From Clostridiales bacterium (GTDB lineage: Bacteria; Bacillota; Clostridia; Christensenellales; CAG-314), in the NCBI GenBank assembly GCA_004558105.1, contig SFEB01000004.1:1-64000 (forward strand): a stretch of DNA of 64,000 bases. The letters are read 5' to 3'. The position numbers and the translations under genes were made by a program. The notes under the pieces were generated by a model. It worked only from the letters and a program-made list of their open reading frames with translations. It was not told where the DNA came from and did not search any database. This document shows, one piece after another, positions 18,117-27,340 of this stretch (within the stretch, counting starts at the first letter, position 1; the number at the start of each line of letters is the position of its first letter).

Positions 18117-18145
18117 TTGCCAAGTATATTTTATTTTGCTAAAAT
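18117..18145 (+). promoter_or_regulatory. Promoter of the S51 peptidase gene, predicting a leaderless mRNA
   Basis: TTGCCA (18117-18122), 17 bases, TAAAAT (18140-18145). The start codon begins 7 bases after the -10 box, where transcription itself should start. Confidence 0.7.
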
Positions 18146-18151
18146 AACGGT

Positions 18152-18856
18152 ATGAAAAAAACCATTATAGCCATTGGCGGCGGAGAAATCAAAACAAAGC
18201 AAACTCTCGACATAGACCGTTTCGTAGTGGACTACGTCAAACAACGCATACCTGCGGACAAACGCCCTTACGGGTTGTTTCTCGGTACGGCAAGTCACGA
18301 CAGTATGCCATACTTTAACAGTTACCGAAAAACCTACACTTCCGTTCTGGACGTCAAAGCCGACTGCGCCCTTTCGGTGTACGGCGAGATGGATTTCGAA
18401 CACATCAGAGAAAAATTTTTTAAAGCCGATTTTCTTTACGTCGGCGGCGGCGACACCAAGTTTTTGATGGAAAAGTGGCGCGAAAGCGGTATCTACGACC
18501 TCGTAGCGGACGCTTACGACCGCGGCGTAGTCATCGTCGGTCTTTCCGCCGGCGCAATCTGCTGGTTCAAGGATATTTACAGCGATTACGACATTATCGG
18601 CGGACAAAGCGGCGAATATAAACTGCTCAAAGGGTTCGGTTGGATAGACAACCTCGCCTGCCCTCACTACGACGACAGAACCGAGTTTGACCAAACCTTT
18701 TTAAATAGCGAACAAACGAGCGCATACGGGTTGGAAAACAACGCCGCTCTTGTCTTTGAGGACCTCGTCCCCGTAAAGACCGTGTCCGCCGGCGGAAACG
18801 TTTATCGCCTCGTAAAAGAAAACGGAAAACTCGTCAAAACGGTATTGAAACTATGA
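18152..18856 (+). CDS. Peptidase E-like protein, S51 / class I glutamine amidotransferase fold
   Basis: A 234-residue protein of the S51 family (dipeptidase E, cyanophycinase relatives). The nucleophile elbow GLSAGAICW near residues 130-138 holds the catalytic Ser, and VGGGDTKFL is the preceding conserved loop. The N-terminus MKKTIIAIGGGE is typical. There is no ribosome binding site before the ATG, and the promoter predicts a start at or next to the A of ATG, so the mRNA may be leaderless. Its stop overlaps the start of the AEC transporter gene by 4 bases. The substrate may be an Asp-containing dipeptide, but this is not certain. Confidence 0.85.
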   Translation: MKKTIIAIGGGEIKTKQTLDIDRFVVDYVKQRIPADKRPYGLFLGTASHDSMPYFNSYRKTYTSVLDVKADCALSVYGEMDFEHIREKFFKADFLYVGGGDTKFLMEKWRESGIYDLVADAYDRGVVIVGLSAGAICWFKDIYSDYDIIGGQSGEYKLLKGFGWIDNLACPHYDDRTEFDQTFLNSEQTSAYGLENNAALVFEDLVPVKTVSAGGNVYRLVKENGKLVKTVLKL

Positions 18857-19788
18857 CCTTCACTTTTTTAGACTCTATGCTGGCCGTGGCGGGAATGTTA
18901 ATTTTCGCCGTTCCCGGCTTTTTATTCATCAAAACGAAACTTCTCGACGAAACGAGTATTCCCAACTTTGCAAAACTGCTGCTGTACGTTTGTCAGCCCT
19001 GCCTGAGCCTGTACAGTTTTAATCAGGCGACCAAAGCGAATATCAACCCCGTCAACGTCGGTATCGTGTTTTTGTTGGCGCTGGTCATGCAATGTCTGAT
19101 TATTTTTCTCGTCTGGCTGGCGTTAAGAAAAAGGTTTGACGACGTAAACTACCGCGTGACCTGCGTTGCTGGCGCTTTCGGAAACGTCGGTTTTCTCGGC
19201 GTGCCGTTGCTGGAAAAACTTCTGCCCGACTCCCCCGGTATCGTGGCGTATTCCGCCGCTTTTATCGTGGCTCTCAACCTGTTGGCATGGACGCTCGGTT
19301 GTTTCGTCCTGACAAAAGATAAAAAATATTTCAGCGCAAAAAAACTGTTTCTGAACCCACCCATGCTTACTTTAATCGTGGCGTTGCCACTGTTTTTGAC
19401 GGGGACGCAACTGCCTGCCGGCGCCGTTGATATCGAAGGCATCGTCACCACCCTCGGCAAAATGACCACGCCGCTTTGCATGATTATACTCGGTATGCGA
19501 CTTGCTACCGTTTCGCCCAAAGATTTGTTCTGCGACTGGAAAGTGTATCTGGCTACGGCAATCAAACTTATCGTCCTGCCTTTAATCACATTTACGGTCA
19601 TGCTCGCGCTCCCGTTGTCCGACGAAATAAAGGTCGCAACCTTTATACTCAGTTGTTGCCCGTCCGCCACGGTTGTGCTTAATCTGTCGGAAATGTTCGG
19701 CAGCGGTCAGAAGGTCTCGGCAAACATCATACTGCTCAGCACGATTTGTTGTATAGTCACTATTCCTTTAATGTTACTGTTGGTATAA
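18853..19788 (+). CDS. AEC family transporter
   Basis: A 311-residue membrane protein with about ten hydrophobic segments, of the auxin efflux carrier family. An early Pro-rich segment (VPGFLFIKTKLLD) and the repeated fold with a central hydrophilic stretch near residues 155-160 fit. Bacterial members carry small organic acids such as malate, but the substrate here is unknown. It overlaps the S51 peptidase gene as ATGA, so both are made from one mRNA and it also lacks a strong ribosome binding site of its own. Confidence 0.85.
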   Translation: MTFTFLDSMLAVAGMLIFAVPGFLFIKTKLLDETSIPNFAKLLLYVCQPCLSLYSFNQATKANINPVNVGIVFLLALVMQCLIIFLVWLALRKRFDDVNYRVTCVAGAFGNVGFLGVPLLEKLLPDSPGIVAYSAAFIVALNLLAWTLGCFVLTKDKKYFSAKKLFLNPPMLTLIVALPLFLTGTQLPAGAVDIEGIVTTLGKMTTPLCMIILGMRLATVSPKDLFCDWKVYLATAIKLIVLPLITFTVMLALPLSDEIKVATFILSCCPSATVVLNLSEMFGSGQKVSANIILLSTICCIVTIPLMLLLV

Positions 19789-19840
19789 CCCCGTTTATAC
19801 TCGTTTATCGGATAAAACCGTCTTTCACGGAGGATAAATA

Positions 19841-20278
19841 ATGAAAATAAGAGTAAAAAAACTTTATCCCGACGCAAAACTGCCTACGTACTCCACCCCC
19901 TACGCCGCAGGCGCAGACCTTTACGCTTATACCGAAAAGGACGTGACGATAGAACCGCATACGACGGTTTTTGTCACCACGGGACTGTCGGTGGAAATTC
20001 CCGACGGGTACGCAGGGCTGGTTTACGCCCGTAGCGGACTGGCAAGCAAAAACGACCTTGCGCCCGCCAACAAAGTAGGCGTCATCGACAGCGACTATCG
20101 CGGCGAGACCTTCGTCGCTCTTCACAATCACGGCAATTATCCTCAGACGATATCCAACGGTCAACGTATCGCTCAACTGGTTATCACGCCCGTAATCGCG
20201 GCAGAGTTCGTCGAAGCGGAAGAACTTTCCCGTACGGAACGCGGCGAAGGCGGTTTCGGAAGCAGCGGCAAGTTTTAA
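19841..20278 (+). CDS. dut: Deoxyuridine 5'-triphosphate nucleotidohydrolase
   Basis: A 145-residue trimeric dUTPase that removes dUTP and makes dUMP for thymidylate synthesis. All five family motifs are visible: AAGADLYAY, YARSGLASK, GVIDSDYRGE, GQRIAQLVI and the C-terminal RGEGGFGSSG that closes over the active site. The ATG follows CGGAGGATAAATA. No promoter was seen directly upstream. Confidence 0.96.
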   Translation: MKIRVKKLYPDAKLPTYSTPYAAGADLYAYTEKDVTIEPHTTVFVTTGLSVEIPDGYAGLVYARSGLASKNDLAPANKVGVIDSDYRGETFVALHNHGNYPQTISNGQRIAQLVITPVIAAEFVEAEELSRTERGEGGFGSSGKF

Positions 20279-20341
20279 AACGAAAGTCACTTAAAGCGGT
20301 TTACGGAAACAAAATAATAGCGGAAATCTTATTAAAATATA

Positions 20342-20370
20342 TTGCAAATTCTTAACTATTTTGTTAAACT
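20342..20370 (+). promoter_or_regulatory. Promoter of the Na/Pi transporter gene
   Basis: TTGCAA (20342-20347), 17 bases, TAAACT (20365-20370); the start codon is at 20437. Confidence 0.55.
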
Positions 20371-20436
20371 AAGTAGTGGAGTAATTTGCAATTTTTTATT
20401 TTTGCTCCATTTTTAGAAAAATTAAAGGGAGAACTT

Positions 20437-22098
20437 ATGTTTAACGGAGAAATTGTCCTTGCCGTTGCGGAACTACTTGCCGGACTCGGCGCGTTCCTGC
20501 TCGGCTTTAACCTCTTGTCCGGTTCGATGACCAAACTTGCCGGCGGCGGATTGAAAAACATGTTGGGTAAAACTGTTCATTCGCCCTTGAAAGGCGTCGG
20601 CATAGGCGCTTTATCTACGGCAGTGATGCAATCGAGCAGTATTACCACCGTTATGTTCGTCGGTTTCGTCAATGCGGGTATTATGACTCTTCCGCAGGCT
20701 ACGGCGTTGATAATGGGCAGCAACATCGGCTCAACGATAACGGCTCAGATCGCCGCTTTGCAGAGTATCGATATCATGAGTTATCTCATGCTCCTCGCCT
20801 GCGTGGGCGCGTTTATGAATCTGTTTGCCAAACGCGAAAAATTTAAGACGCTCGGCCTCGCTCTCGGCGGTCTCGGACTTATTTTCGTAGGCATGTGGAT
20901 GATGGAAGGCAGTATGGAAATCTTTAAAGACGACCCGTTTTTCCAGACAGCTATCACCAGCGTTACCAACCCCGTCCTGCTCCTTCTTATCGGTGCTGCC
21001 GTAACCGCCCTCTTCCAGAGCAGCGGCGCGGTCACCAGTATCGTCATCTCTATCGCCGCGGCAGGAATCACCATCGGCAACGGCGGCAACAGCGTACTTT
21101 TCGTCATCATGGGCAGTAACATAGGTACCTGCGTAACGGCACTTTTAAGCGCCATAGGCGCAACCGCAAACGGCAAGCGCGCAAGTATTATCCACCTGAT
21201 GTTCAACACCTTCGGCGCAGTTCTTTTTACCGTTGTGTTGCTTATATGGAAAAACTTTTTCGAAGTTACTTTCCAACGCTGGTTTACCTTACCGGCGACG
21301 CAAATCGCAATGTTCCACACCTTCTTCAACGTTATATGCACCGCTATATTCCTGCCGTTTATCAACGTTTTCGTAAAAATTTCGGAATGTGTGATAAAGG
21401 ACAAGAAACCCGCTTCGTCCGTGGCGGAAAGCGACTTTATGGACGAAAGATTGCTCAATACCCCCACCGTCGCTCTCGCCCAACTCTCCAACGAAGCAGT
21501 AATCGTTGCCCGCAAGGCGTTTGAAAACCTTTCGACGTCATTCGAAAAATTCCTTGAACTAGACGACTCGACTGCCAACGATATCGGCGACAAAACGATA
21601 GAAGTGGAACAAACTATCGGCGCAATGGTCAATTACCTGGTAAAAATCAGTTCCCGCAACATAGGTCAGCACGAAGAAGAACTGATCAACGTAATGCACC
21701 ACAACCTCAACGATATTCTGCGCGTCAACGCTTTTGCCGACAACTTCGTCAAGTACACAGCAAAATCCATAAAGGAAGACCTGACCTATTCCGACAACGT
21801 AAAAGCGCAACTGCGCGATATGTTCGACAATATCACCAAACTTTTCGAACTCAGCGTCACCGTCTTAAACGACAGCGAACACGTCCAGATGGATAAAGTG
21901 GACGAATACGAAGATAAAATCGACCGCAACAAAAACCAACTTATCGACGGACATATCGAACGCCTCAATCAGGGCATCTGCCAACCGGCTTGCAGCGGCA
22001 TCTTTATCAATCTTGTCAGCAACCTCGAACGTGCAGGCGACCACCTGACCTACATAGCCCACTCTTTCGACGAAATAAATGGCAAAGTAAACGCCTGA
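20437..22098 (+). CDS. Na/Pi cotransporter family protein with PhoU-like C-terminus
   Basis: A 553-residue membrane protein. The N-terminal half has the duplicated NptA/PNaS motif: QSSSITTVMFVGFVNAG near residue 66 and the second copy FQSSGAVTSIVISIAAAG. The C-terminal third (from about residue 340) is hydrophilic, helical and PhoU-like. The start is placed at the ATG at 20437 after AAAGGGAG; the frame also opens at a TTG further upstream, which has no signal. It probably moves phosphate with sodium. No other phosphate genes are adjacent. Confidence 0.9.
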   Translation: MFNGEIVLAVAELLAGLGAFLLGFNLLSGSMTKLAGGGLKNMLGKTVHSPLKGVGIGALSTAVMQSSSITTVMFVGFVNAGIMTLPQATALIMGSNIGSTITAQIAALQSIDIMSYLMLLACVGAFMNLFAKREKFKTLGLALGGLGLIFVGMWMMEGSMEIFKDDPFFQTAITSVTNPVLLLLIGAAVTALFQSSGAVTSIVISIAAAGITIGNGGNSVLFVIMGSNIGTCVTALLSAIGATANGKRASIIHLMFNTFGAVLFTVVLLIWKNFFEVTFQRWFTLPATQIAMFHTFFNVICTAIFLPFINVFVKISECVIKDKKPASSVAESDFMDERLLNTPTVALAQLSNEAVIVARKAFENLSTSFEKFLELDDSTANDIGDKTIEVEQTIGAMVNYLVKISSRNIGQHEEELINVMHHNLNDILRVNAFADNFVKYTAKSIKEDLTYSDNVKAQLRDMFDNITKLFELSVTVLNDSEHVQMDKVDEYEDKIDRNKNQLIDGHIERLNQGICQPACSGIFINLVSNLERAGDHLTYIAHSFDEINGKVNA

Positions 22099-22187
22099 TT
22101 TCGTATTGCGCCGTTGACGGTTTTCAGACCGTATTTTGTCCTCATTAACCCTCTTTCGCATAAAATTACATTGTGAAAATACTAAGT

Positions 22188-22331
22188 GGTGGAAAAGTTG
22201 TCCACGAAAACCAAAACACCGATTATTTGATTTTTTATGGGTTTTTCAACCCGAAACAGGGCGTTTTTGGGGGTGTTTATCCACTTATCCACCAACTTAT
22301 CCACATTTTTCCACCGACACGGTGGGGATAA
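22188..22331. other. DnaA-box cluster upstream of the TSCPD gene
   Basis: Seven DnaA-box-like 9-mers lie within about 145 bases: minus-strand TTTTCCACC (22188-22196), TTGTCCACG (22198-22206), TTATCCACT (22277-22285), TTATCCACC (22285-22293), a perfect TTATCCACA (22297-22305), TTTTCCACC (22307-22315) and minus-strand TTATCCCCA (22323-22331). No gene occupies 22099-22411. The cluster lies about 80 bases before a start codon and about 24 kb from dnaA. Confidence 0.6.
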
Positions 22332-22411
22332 AAATGATAAAAATTCATCAAATACTTGACGGTTTTTGCATAATATAAAAAATACGAAAATAACGACAGG
22401 AGAAGAAGTTT

Positions 22412-22669
22412 ATGCAACATTTTTCTTTCAGTCCGCACGGAGTGTGCGCTGTGAAAATCGATTTCGATATCGACGACGGAACGGTAAAAAATATCGTTTT
22501 TAAGGGCGGCTGCGACGGTAACCACAAGGCTATTGCCCGCCTTGCCGAAGGCGTCCCCGCTAAAAAAGTTGCCGAATTACTCAAAGGCAATACCTGCGGT
22601 TTTCGCAATACGAGTTGCGCAGACCAGTTGGCAATCGGTATTAACCTGGCTCTCGAACAAATGGAATAA
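22412..22669 (+). CDS. TSCPD domain-containing protein
   Basis: An 85-residue protein matching the short TSCPD family of Firmicutes: a small beta-rich fold also found at the C-terminus of some ribonucleotide reductases. Recognisable features are FSPHGVCAVKIDFDI, FKGGCDGNHKAI and the conserved Cys pair in NTCGFRNTSCADQL. It may bind a metal or act in nucleotide reduction, but no function is established. The ATG follows CAGGAGAAGAAG. It sits just behind the DnaA-box cluster and 23 bases before the radC-type gene. Confidence 0.85.
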   Translation: MQHFSFSPHGVCAVKIDFDIDDGTVKNIVFKGGCDGNHKAIARLAEGVPAKKVAELLKGNTCGFRNTSCADQLAIGINLALEQME

Positions 22670-22692
22670 CCCGAACGAAAACGCACGTACCG

Positions 22693-23541
22693 ATGAAAAT
22701 TCAACATGAACACGTGGGGCACAGACAGCGATTGAGAGACCGATACGAAAAAGGCGGCATCACCGCCCTGTTCGACTACGAAATTCTGGAAATGCTGTTG
22801 GCTCAGATTATTTTATACGCCGATACTCAACCCACCGCCAAAAGACTGCTTAAAAAGTTCGGTACCGTCAGACACGTTCTGACGGCAAGCCTGGAAGAAT
22901 TGGAAAGCGTGGACGGCGTAGGAAAACGAACGGCGTCGATACTCAACTTTTTCGGCCAGACCTTCGACTATATCCGCAGCGACCGGATAGACGCACATTC
23001 TTCCTATTCCAGGGTGGAAATTGCCAACGCCTGCTACGAAGCGTTCAAAGGCAAAAACTACGAATGTATGGTATTTTTGTGTTACGACCGCAATATGGAG
23101 TTATGCCACTCGGGCGAAAGCACCGAGTATCGCAGAGGCTACACCTTTTCGCCGACGATCGAAGAAATTATCGCCGAAGCGAAAGCACATCACGCAAAGT
23201 ATATCTATTTTGCTCACAACCACCCGAAGGGAAGCATCGTCCAACCGTCGAACGTCGACCTTAAGTTTATCGAAAAATCCGTTCGCGTTGCCATGGAAAA
23301 CGGAATAATCGTGCTTGACCACACGATTACCTGCGAACCCGATACTTACAGCGTATACTACGCCAACACTCTGGGCAACGTCGCCCTTAAAGTTATGGCA
23401 GAACTGGGCGGCGACAACCCGTATAACGACAACTTCGTCAAGGAAAACTTTTTCAACGATTCAAATTGGGACAGCGGATACTTCAACAAAACCGAAATGG
23501 AACGGCTTATAATGAATAAATTCGACCCCATCCTTACCTGA
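22693..23541 (+). CDS. RadC-like JAB/MPN domain protein
   Basis: A 282-residue protein. Residues 1-100 contain a helix-hairpin-helix region (LEELESVDGVGKRTASIL), and the JAB/MPN domain follows with the metal motif AHNHPKGSIVQPSNVD near residues 174-189. That is the RadC/YicR family layout, with an extra 40-residue C-terminal tail. The metal motif is complete, so it is probably a metallo-hydrolase; the older DNA-repair role of RadC is not supported. No clear ribosome binding site precedes the ATG. Confidence 0.82.
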   Translation: MKIQHEHVGHRQRLRDRYEKGGITALFDYEILEMLLAQIILYADTQPTAKRLLKKFGTVRHVLTASLEELESVDGVGKRTASILNFFGQTFDYIRSDRIDAHSSYSRVEIANACYEAFKGKNYECMVFLCYDRNMELCHSGESTEYRRGYTFSPTIEEIIAEAKAHHAKYIYFAHNHPKGSIVQPSNVDLKFIEKSVRVAMENGIIVLDHTITCEPDTYSVYYANTLGNVALKVMAELGGDNPYNDNFVKENFFNDSNWDSGYFNKTEMERLIMNKFDPILT

Positions 23542-23595
23542 AAATAAAATAAACGACAAAATTTATTGCCGTCGGAAACCAACAGAGGTATAACT

Positions 23596-24930
23596 ATGCA
23601 AAAAGAATACTATTACAGACTAAAAGACGAAATGATGGAAACGTTAATCAAAACGCTTTCCATAGATACCGTCCGTACCGCACCCGCAGACGGGGCGCCT
23701 TTCGGTAAAGGCGTGGCGGATTGTCTCGCTTTCGTCCTGGACGTAGCGAAAAAAATGGGTTTTGAAACCTACAACTGCGACAATTACGCCGGTCACGTAG
23801 AATTCGGCGACGGTGAAGAAATCGTCGGCGTTCTCGGACATCTCGACGTCGTTCCCGTCACCGACGGTTGGACGACTCCTCCCTTTACCCCGACTATCCG
23901 CGACGGGAAACTGTACGCACGCGGAGCAAGCGACGACAAAGGACCTATGATTGCCTGCCTGTACGCGTTAAAAGCATTAAAGGACAGCGGTTTTAAACCG
24001 TCAAAACGCATTCGCCTGATCTTCGGTTGCGACGAAGAAACCAATATGGAATGCGTAAAATATTACAAAACAAAAATGCCCTTACCCGACGTCGCTTTCA
24101 GCCCCGACGGCGATTTTCCCGTCATCAACATCGAAAAAGGTATCTATGCCTTCGACCTCGACGTGGGAGAATTGCCCAAAGAAATCAAGCAAATGCACGC
24201 AGGTACCCGCGTTAACGTCGTTCCCGACCTCTGCGAAGTTACTCTTTGCGGTTGCGTAGACGAAAACCTTATCAAAAAGAGCGGTATCGAATACGAAAAG
24301 AACGAGGACGGGTGCTACCGTCTCACCACGCGTGGCGTTTCCTGCCACGGCGCAAGTCCGTATCTCGGCAAAAACGCAACGTGGCAGATGTTCGAAGGCT
24401 TGTCGGTAATTTTCCCCGACAGTGAAACTTTGCGTTTCGTTGCAGACAAAATGTGCAAGGACGTGTACGGCGAAAAATGGGGTTTTGCTCTCCATGACCA
24501 ACCGAGCGGAAAAATCACTCACAATATAGGCGTCGTCGACCTGGTGGACGGCCATTTGAAAATAAAACTCGACGTACGCTTTCCCGTTACCTTTAAAAGC
24601 GATTTCGTCCGCGAGTGCCTGCTGTCCAACAGCATTGCAAGTTTAAAAATCGACCAGAGCCATATAAAGGAACCGCTCTTCGTCAAAGCCGACGAACCGT
24701 TGGTCGTGTCTTTGCTTAAAATCTACAACGATTTTACCGGCAGTAACGCGCTTCCCCTCGCCATCGGCGGAGGAACGTATTCGAGAGTTCTGCCCAAATG
24801 CGTGGCGTTCGGCCCCGCCTTCCCGGGAGAAATGACGGCTATACACGAAAAAGACGAATGGATTTCTCTGGAAAACCTCGACAAAATGGCGTTGATGTAC
24901 GCTCAGGCAATAGAAGAATTGGCAAAATAA
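23596..24930 (+). CDS. M20 family dipeptidase, PepV/Sapep type
   Basis: A 444-residue zinc-dependent peptidase. GVLGHLDVVPVTDGW (metal His and catalytic Asp), GASDDKGPM (bridging Asp) and FGCDEETNMECVKYY (catalytic and metal Glu) match the Sapep/PepV group that hydrolyses dipeptides in the cytoplasm. The C-terminal His is in GPAFPGEMTAIHEKDEW. The start is the ATG at 23596 behind AGAGGT; an earlier in-frame ATG at 23566 has no ribosome binding site. Confidence 0.9.
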   Translation: MQKEYYYRLKDEMMETLIKTLSIDTVRTAPADGAPFGKGVADCLAFVLDVAKKMGFETYNCDNYAGHVEFGDGEEIVGVLGHLDVVPVTDGWTTPPFTPTIRDGKLYARGASDDKGPMIACLYALKALKDSGFKPSKRIRLIFGCDEETNMECVKYYKTKMPLPDVAFSPDGDFPVINIEKGIYAFDLDVGELPKEIKQMHAGTRVNVVPDLCEVTLCGCVDENLIKKSGIEYEKNEDGCYRLTTRGVSCHGASPYLGKNATWQMFEGLSVIFPDSETLRFVADKMCKDVYGEKWGFALHDQPSGKITHNIGVVDLVDGHLKIKLDVRFPVTFKSDFVRECLLSNSIASLKIDQSHIKEPLFVKADEPLVVSLLKIYNDFTGSNALPLAIGGGTYSRVLPKCVAFGPAFPGEMTAIHEKDEWISLENLDKMALMYAQAIEELAK

Positions 24931-24977
24931 AAGCAACCGTATCTCATCAAAACTACTTTTTACGTTGATAAAAAATT

Positions 24978-25586
24978 ATGGATAAATACTTATATTACGT
25001 AGACGACAAACCGTATCTCAATATCACCAACAAATGCAGCAATCACTGCGACTTTTGTATACGCAACGACCGCAAAACGATGGACGGTCAGAACTTGTGG
25101 CTGAAAAATCAGACTCCGACCGCCGAAGAAATTATCGAACAAGTAAAGACGGAAAAAAACCTTTCGCAGGAATTCGTCTTTTGCGGTTTCGGCGAACCGA
25201 CGGAAAACCTGTCCGCACTTCTCTCCGTCGCACGCTTTATCAAGGCAAACGGGGGCACGATAAGACTTAACACCAACGGACAGAGCGACCTTATAAACCG
25301 CCGTTCCACGGCAAAAGAAATAAGCGAGGTCTGCGACGTTATCAGCATCAGCCTTAACGACTGCACGCCTGCCGATTATCAAAAACTTTGCCATTGCGAA
25401 TTCGGCGAAGACGCTTTTCCCGCTTTGCTCAAGTTCGCCAAAGAATGCGACGAAAACGGCGCAAAGGTTATTTTGTCCGTCGTTGACGTTATCGGCGAAG
25501 AAAAAGTCGAAAAGTGCCGCGAAATCTGCAACCGACTCGGACTGACGTTAAGGGTACGCACTTATATCCCCGTCACTCAACACTGA
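24978..25586 (+). CDS. TatD-associated radical SAM protein
   Basis: A 202-residue radical-SAM protein with the 4Fe-4S motif CSNHCDFCIRN at about residues 16-26, GFGEPT (SAM-binding) near 69-74 and a short barrel with no extra domain. Its length and position two bases before tatD fit the known radical-SAM family found next to TatD nucleases. The reaction is unknown. The start has no strong ribosome binding site. Confidence 0.88.
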   Translation: MDKYLYYVDDKPYLNITNKCSNHCDFCIRNDRKTMDGQNLWLKNQTPTAEEIIEQVKTEKNLSQEFVFCGFGEPTENLSALLSVARFIKANGGTIRLNTNGQSDLINRRSTAKEISEVCDVISISLNDCTPADYQKLCHCEFGEDAFPALLKFAKECDENGAKVILSVVDVIGEEKVEKCREICNRLGLTLRVRTYIPVTQH

Positions 25587-25588
25587 TT

Positions 25589-26347
25589 ATGGCAAAATAC
25601 GTCGACTGTCACTTACATTTAGAAGACCATGCGTTTGACGGCATGCGAGAAGCGATTATCGCCGCATTCAAGGCCGACGACGTCGATTTCGTTATCGATT
25701 GCGGCAGCGACCTGAACCTGGCGGAAAAATACGACGATATTTACGCCGTGGTGGGTTGCCACCCTCACGAGGCAAAAGATTTCGACGACAAAGCGGCGGA
25801 ATTTTTTACCGCCGTCTCTTCTCACGAAAAAGTGGTGGGCATAGGTGAAATCGGTCTGGACTATCACTACGATCTTTCGCCCCGTTCCGTTCAGAAAGAC
25901 GTTTTCGAAAAGCAAATCGTTCTTGCCGACAGCCTTAACCTGCCCATTGTAATTCACACCCGTGAGGCGTGGAAAGACACTCTGGACGTTCTTGCCGCCA
26001 ACAAAAAACGCCTCAACAACGGCGTACTGTTTCATTGTTTTAACGGCAGTAAAGAAACGGCGAAAATACTCGTTGATAAATACGACGCCTATTTCTCGCT
26101 CGGCGGCGCGGTAACCTTTAAAAATTTCAACGGATTCGACGCCATCGAAGTTCTTCCGCGCGACAGAATTCTGACCGAGACCGACGCACCGTACATGACG
26201 CCCGTGCCTTTCAGGGGAAAAACCAACGAGCCGAAATACGTTGCGCTGACCGTCGCCGCACTATGCGGACGATTCGGTTGGGATAAAGACGAGTTTACCC
26301 GTCAGGTCAAAGAAAACACCCTGAGACTGTTTGGAATAAAAAGGTAA
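25589..26347 (+). CDS. TatD family metal-dependent hydrolase
   Basis: A 252-residue TIM-barrel hydrolase of the TatD/YcfH type, likely a deoxyribonuclease. The opening YVDCHLHLED carries the HxH metal pair, GIGEIGLDY carries the bridging Glu, and the later VIHTREAW, FHCFNG and LTETDAPY supply the remaining ligands. The start is the ATG at 25589, two bases after the radical-SAM stop; the frame extends further upstream but only within that gene. The two form a conserved pair. Confidence 0.9.
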   Translation: MAKYVDCHLHLEDHAFDGMREAIIAAFKADDVDFVIDCGSDLNLAEKYDDIYAVVGCHPHEAKDFDDKAAEFFTAVSSHEKVVGIGEIGLDYHYDLSPRSVQKDVFEKQIVLADSLNLPIVIHTREAWKDTLDVLAANKKRLNNGVLFHCFNGSKETAKILVDKYDAYFSLGGAVTFKNFNGFDAIEVLPRDRILTETDAPYMTPVPFRGKTNEPKYVALTVAALCGRFGWDKDEFTRQVKENTLRLFGIKR

Positions 26348-26382
26348 TCGAAAAAAACGAAAAGCAAAAATTTTTATACCAA

Positions 26383-26420
26383 AAAGGGACGCTGTTAAAA
26401 ACAGCGTCCCTTTGTTTTTT
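26383..26420. terminator. Bidirectional terminator between tatD and the YwaF-like gene
   Basis: AAAGGGACGCTGTT and AACAGCGTCCCTTT form a 14-bp perfect stem with T-rich ends on both strands. It serves two convergent genes. Confidence 0.85.
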
Positions 26421-26438
26421 AACAAAACGTCTTGTTCT

Positions 26439-27188
26439 TTATGCCTCTCTTTTTTTATTCTTTATATTTATCGCTTTTGCCAGAAAGTATAACCCGGCGT
26501 AGACAAGCCCGAACACGGCAATCAACGTTAACGTGTACAGCCAATTTATACTGAACCAGCCGTAAACGCTCGTGGGCGTCGCATTGTATAAAAATGCCAA
26601 CGGCGTTCCGTCGTAATGGTAAATGTAAAAGTAGTTGGGAGTCCAGCCGAACCACAGTCTGAAAGCGTTGTTTGAAAACACGGCGACAACCAACATAATC
26701 ACCACGAAACCGAGAGAATAAATAAGGTCTTTGCGGTTAAAGTCGCTTTTATAAACGAAAATCCCGTACAAAGCGCCGACCACGATAAGCAGATGTCCCC
26801 AGATATACGCTTGCGGCCGTATTGCCCACAGAGTAGCGTAATTGACGAGAGAATCCGCAAAAACTATCGACAAAAAACCGGGCATCATATTAAAGCAAAA
26901 AGCCGTCAGTAAAAGCCATTTCTTTTTAAAAATCAACGCCAGTCCCACGATTATACTGCCGATATGACAGACCTGAAACGGAATAACTTCTACCCCCATT
27001 CCTTCTCTTACGTAAATATCTACGTTTCTTGCAATAATAACGACTAAAGAAAGAGCGCCCATGACTATTCCGACGATGCGTTTAGTTTTTTCGCTCGCTT
27101 TTCTCGTGCATAAATAAATAACGGAAAAAAGGACGAAAGGCGATAAAATATACAAAATGTGCCAGACCGACCATAATGTGAATTTCAT
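26439..27188 (-). CDS. YwaF-like (TIGR02206 type) membrane protein
   Basis: A 249-residue integral membrane protein with about seven hydrophobic segments. Conserved features are WHILYILSPF at the N-terminus, PFQVCHIGSII near residues 70-80 and RPQAYIWGHLL; together these fit the YwaF family of Bacillota. The role is unknown. The ATG follows CGGAGGGAAT, and the promoter at 27210-27239 drives it. Confidence 0.75.
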   Translation of the reverse strand: MKFTLWSVWHILYILSPFVLFSVIYLCTRKASEKTKRIVGIVMGALSLVVIIARNVDIYVREGMGVEVIPFQVCHIGSIIVGLALIFKKKWLLLTAFCFNMMPGFLSIVFADSLVNYATLWAIRPQAYIWGHLLIVVGALYGIFVYKSDFNRKDLIYSLGFVVIMLVVAVFSNNAFRLWFGWTPNYFYIYHYDGTPLAFLYNATPTSVYGWFSINWLYTLTLIAVFGLVYAGLYFLAKAINIKNKKREA

Positions 27189-27209
27189 ATTCCCTCCGAA
27201 AACACGCTT

Positions 27210-27239
27210 ATTATATCAAACCGTTTACTCGTATGTCAA
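27210..27239 (-). promoter_or_regulatory. Promoter of the YwaF-like gene
   Basis: On the minus strand TTGACA (27239-27234), 18 bases, TATAAT (27215-27210). Confidence 0.7.
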
Positions 27240-27340
27240 TGTTTTTCCGAAGCGATATAACTTTTCCGAAATTTTCTTTAATAAACGACGCGGCGCTTTT
27301 ACCAAAAAACGCAACGAAAACGCACCCGTCCGGACAGGTT

